From NCBI GenBank assembly GCA_932521035.1, contig OW051497.1:12648001-12712000 (forward strand): a DNA stretch of 64,000 nt, written 5' to 3'. Source of the stretch: Oscheius dolichura (taxonomy: Eukaryota; Nematoda; Chromadorea; Rhabditida; Rhabditidae). The notes under the pieces are model-generated. The model did no database searches. It was not told the DNA's origin and saw nothing but the letters and a program-made list of their open reading frames with translations. Every line of letters begins with the position of its first letter. The first letter of the stretch is position 1. This document shows positions 60,714 to 64,000 of this stretch, piece after piece. Position numbers and translations under genes: made by a program.

Positions 60714-61434
60714 GGGTTTAAGCCAATACAAGTCTCTTGGGCAATTTGAACAGGCCAGTACGGAATAAAAGCCTAACGATTTCAGAACGTTCGACCACTC
60801 TTCTTGTAGAGCTCGACGAGTAGAGTACGAATAATTCAAGATCGAATAGGGTTCGCTGAACAAATAGCGTTTTATAGCCCAAAAACTATTATAGTCCAAA
60901 AATAGGGTCTCTTGGGCAATTTGAACAGACCAGTACGGAATAAAAGCCTAACGATTTCAGAACGTTCGACCACTCTTCTTGTAGAGCTCGACGAGTAGAG
61001 TACGAATAATTCAAGATCGAATAGGGTTCGCTGAACAAATAGCGTTTTATAGCCCAAAAACTATTATAGTCCAAAAATAGGGTCTCTTGGGCAATTTGAA
61101 CAGACCAGTACGGAATAAAAGCCTAACGATTTCAGAACGTTCGACCACTCTTCTTGTAGAGCTCGACGAGTAGAGTACGAATAATTCAAGATCGAATAGG
61201 GTTGTCTGACCGAATAGCGTTTTATAGCCCAAAAACTATTATAGTCCAAAAATAGGGTTTAAGCCAATACAAATCTCTTGGGCAATTTGAACAGGCCAGT
61301 ACGGAATAAAAGCCTAACGATTTCAGAACGTTCGACCACTCTTCTTGTAGAGCTCGACGAGTAGAGTACGAATAATCCAAGATCGAATAGGGTTCGCTGA
61401 ATAAATAGCGTTTTATAGCCCAAAAACTATTATA
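60714..61434. repeat. Satellite array, 4 monomers (L-S-S-L')
   Basis: Starts 60714, 60905, 61080 and 61255; same order as 57334-58054. Confidence 0.9.
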
Positions 61435-61596
61435 ATCCAGAAAAAGGTACAGTAATATGGGGCAGTTTTTGGAAAAGAGGGTAGGAGGTCCGAATTTGCA
61501 CTCATTCGAACCGCCTCATCGAGCTGAGTCTAAAAAACCAGCTCCGTCACAGGAGGACGCTTTTGCGCCACGTTATGGCTCCTAGATCATAAACCA
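61435..61596. repeat. Long spacer 21
   Basis: 162 bp, CCG/GCGCC type. Confidence 0.85.
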
Positions 61597-62349
61597 GGGT
61601 TTAAGCCAATACAAGTCTCTTGGGCAATTTGAACAGGCCAGTACGGAACAAAAGCCTAATGATTGGAGAACGTTCGACCACTCGTCTTGTAGAGCTCGAC
61701 GAGTAGAGTACGAATAATTTAAGATCGAATAGGGTTGTCTGACCGAATAGCGTTTTATAGCCCAAAAACTATTATAGTCCAAAAATAGGGTTTAAGCCAA
61801 TACAAATCTCTTGGGTAATTTGAACAGGCCAGTACGGAATAAAAGCCTAATGATTGGAGAACGTTCGACCACTCTTCTTGTAGAGCGTGACGAGTAGAGT
61901 ACGAATAATTTAAGATCGAATAGGGTTGTCTGACCGAATAGCGTTTGATAGCCCAAAAACTATTATAGTCCAAAAATAGGGTTTAAGCCAATACAAATCT
62001 CTTGGGCAATTTGAACAGGCCAGTACGCAATAAAAGCCTAATGATTGGAGAACGTTCGACCACTCTTCTTGTAGAGCTCGACGAGTAGAGTACGAATAAT
62101 TTAAGATCGAATAGGGTTGTCTGACCGAATAGCGTTTGATAGCCCAAAAACTATTATAGTCCAAAAATAGGGTTTAAGCCAATACAAATCTCTTGGGCAA
62201 TTTGAACAGGCCAGTACGCAATAAAAGCCTAACGATTTCAGAACGTTCGACCACTCTTCTTGTAGAGCTCGACGAGTAGAGTACGAATAATCCAAGATCG
62301 AATAGGGTTCGCTGAATAAATAGCGTTTTATAGCCCAAAAACTATTATA
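61597..62349. repeat. Satellite array, 4 L monomers (last is L')
   Basis: Starts 61597, 61788, 61979 and 62170; same order as 58217-58969. Confidence 0.9.
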
Positions 62350-62511
62350 ATCCAGAAAAAGGTACAGTAATATGGGGCAGTTTTTGGAAAAGAGGGTAGG
62401 AGGTCCGAATTTGCACTCATTCGAACCGCCTCATCGAGCTGAGTCTAAAAAACCAGCTCCGTCACAGGAGGACGCTTTTGCGCCACGTTATGGCTCCTAG
62501 ATCATAAACCA
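62350..62511. repeat. Long spacer 22
   Basis: 162 bp, CCG/GCGCC type. Confidence 0.85.
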
Positions 62512-63313
62512 GGGTTTAAGCCAATACAAGTCTCTTGGGCAATTTGAACAGGCCAGTACGGAACAAAAGCCTAATGATTGGAGAACGTTCGACCACTCGT
62601 CTTGTAGAGCTCGACGAGTAGAGTACGAATAATTTAAGATCGAATAGGGTTGTCTGACCGAATAGCGTTTTATAGCCCAAAAACTATTATAGTCCAAAAA
62701 TAGGGTTTAAGCCAATACAAATCTCTTGGGTAATTTGAACAGGCCAGTACGGAATAAAAGCCTAATGATTGGAGAACGTTCGACCACTCTTCTTGTAGAG
62801 CGTGACGAGTAGAGTACGAATAATTTAAGATCGAATAGGGTTGTCTGACCGAATAGCGTTTGATAGCCCAAAAACTATTATAGTCCAAAAATAGGGTTTA
62901 AGCCAATACAAATCTCTTGGGCAATTTGAACAGGCCAGTACGCAATAAAAGCCTAATGATTGGAGAACGTTCGACCACTCTTCTTGTAGAGCTCGACGAG
63001 TAGAGTACGAATAATTTAAGATCGAATAGGGTTGTCTGACCGAATAGCGTTTGATAGCCCAAAAACTATTATAGTCCAAAAATAGGGTTTAAGCCAATAC
63101 AAATCTCTTGGGCAATTTGAACAGGCCAGTACGCAATAAAAGCCTAATGATTGGAGAACGTTCGACCACTCTTCTTGTAGAGCTCGACGAGTAGAGTACG
63201 AATAATTTAAGATCGAATAGGGTTGTCTGACCGAATATCGTTTGATAGCCCAAAAACTATTATAGTCCAAAAATAGGGTTTAAGCCAATACAAGTCTCTT
63301 GGGCAATTTGAAC
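62512..63313. repeat. Satellite array, 4 L monomers plus stub
   Basis: Starts 62512, 62703, 62894 and 63085; stub 63276-63313. Confidence 0.9.
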
Positions 63314-63969
63314 GATTATCCAGGAACGGATGAAGAATTGCGAAGAAGGCAGAGAAATAATGAAACGTAGAAATAAACGGTGTTTTAGACAATAGTATTC
63401 AATCACATTTGTATAAAGAAATAAATTAAAATGTAGGACGGCTTGAAAATTAGCAATAATAGCGGCTAAGGAAGACTTCTGACGGTTTTACTAAGCGTAG
63501 CTATGCGTTCCTCAGTAATTTGTTATTACTGCTCTCAGTCCGAGCATTTCTACTTTGAAATATCGATGCTTTCCATTCATGTCATATCATCTGCAAAAAA
63601 AAATACAAAAAATACAAAAAATACAAAAAATAAAAAAATACACCATGAATGCAAAAAGAACAAGCAATGCAAAGATTCGGCAAGACAAGTCCAAGTGGTT
63701 TTAGGCCATGAATTCACCGATTCTGAATTGAAGCATTGTCGTTGGAGCGCACCGCCAATGCCGGGATTCTTTTTCAAATCACCGACTTTTTTTGTTCCAG
63801 TGGATGACATCACTGCATTGGTGAAACGCCGTATTTGCCTGTTCCTAATTTCCTTGCTTTGCTACCGTTTTATGCACACCACCATATTTATAACATTAAT
63901 ATAATATATACATTAATAATATATATATACATTAATATAATATATATTTATAACATTAATATAATATAT
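63314..63969 (+). repeat. 656-bp element, copy 10
   Basis: Offset 58822 bp from copy 1; open frame 63503-63904 has the same translation. It closes the second 3380-bp unit. Confidence 0.9.
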
Positions 63970-64000
63970 AAAAGAGGGTAGGAGGTCCGAATTTGCACTC
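63967..64000 (+). promoter_or_regulatory. Candidate core promoter, copy 10 (initiator cut by window end)
   Basis: TATAAAAG 63967-63974. The window ends two bases into the initiator position. Confidence 0.3.
63970..64000. repeat. Short spacer after element copy 10 (cut by window end)
   Basis: The first 31 bp match the other short spacers. Another major unit therefore probably follows the window. Confidence 0.85.

Noticed and set aside
1..64000. rDNA intergenic spacer with subrepeats
   Set aside because: Nested repeats plus a promoter-like site fit the idea, but no 18S, 5.8S, 28S or 5S sequence was seen in 64 kb. Major units as short as 2.3 kb leave no room for rRNA genes.

Overview
This window is non-coding tandem-repeat (satellite) DNA from a eukaryote. 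I find no rRNA, tRNA, CRISPR array, transposase or convincing protein gene. The organism cannot be named from the sequence. Complex repeats of 175-191 bp in nested higher-order units occur at insect (for example chironomid) subtelomeres and at many centromeres or pericentromeres. I do not recognise this family, so placing it in an insect or a particular chromosome region is only a guess.

There are three building blocks. (1) A monomer exists in a long form L (191 bp) and a short form S (175 bp). S is L without a 16-bp block just after the leading GGGT. I count about 284 monomers plus ten 38-bp stubs, all in one orientation. (2) A spacer of 162-163 bp occurs 22 times. A shortened form of about 124 bp occurs 11 times and always follows block 3. 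(3) A 656-bp non-satellite element occurs in 10 complete copies (starts 4492, 30851, 33118, 38854, 47846, 50343, 52633, 56554, 59934, 63314), plus a tail at 1-166. Each complete copy abuts a 38-bp monomer stub on its left and the short spacer on its right.

Layout: 1-5147 is the end of one major unit (element tail, monomers, three monomer+spacer units of about 343 bp, 14 monomers, element). 5148-31506 is a giant 26.4-kb unit whose core, 5272-29033, is 131 uninterrupted monomers with nested 541-bp (L-S-S), 366-bp (L-S), about 4.55-kb and 2.88-kb duplications. 31507-48501 holds three units of 2.3, 5.7 and 9.0 kb. 48502-63969 holds units of 2497, 2290, 3921, 3380 and 3380 bp; the last two have the same layout and look identical.

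The most interesting signal is at the right end of each element. Its AT-rich tail joins the spacer so that the junction itself makes a TATA box (TATAAAAG), with an insect-type initiator match (TCATTC) about 34 bp downstream, pointing into the satellite. The 22 spacers without an element lack this TATA box. The element may therefore be both the boundary of the higher-order units and a promoter for satellite RNA. This is inferred from motifs only.

Monomer positions come from spotting the GGGT junctions, and identities were judged by eye. An array this repetitive is prone to assembly error.
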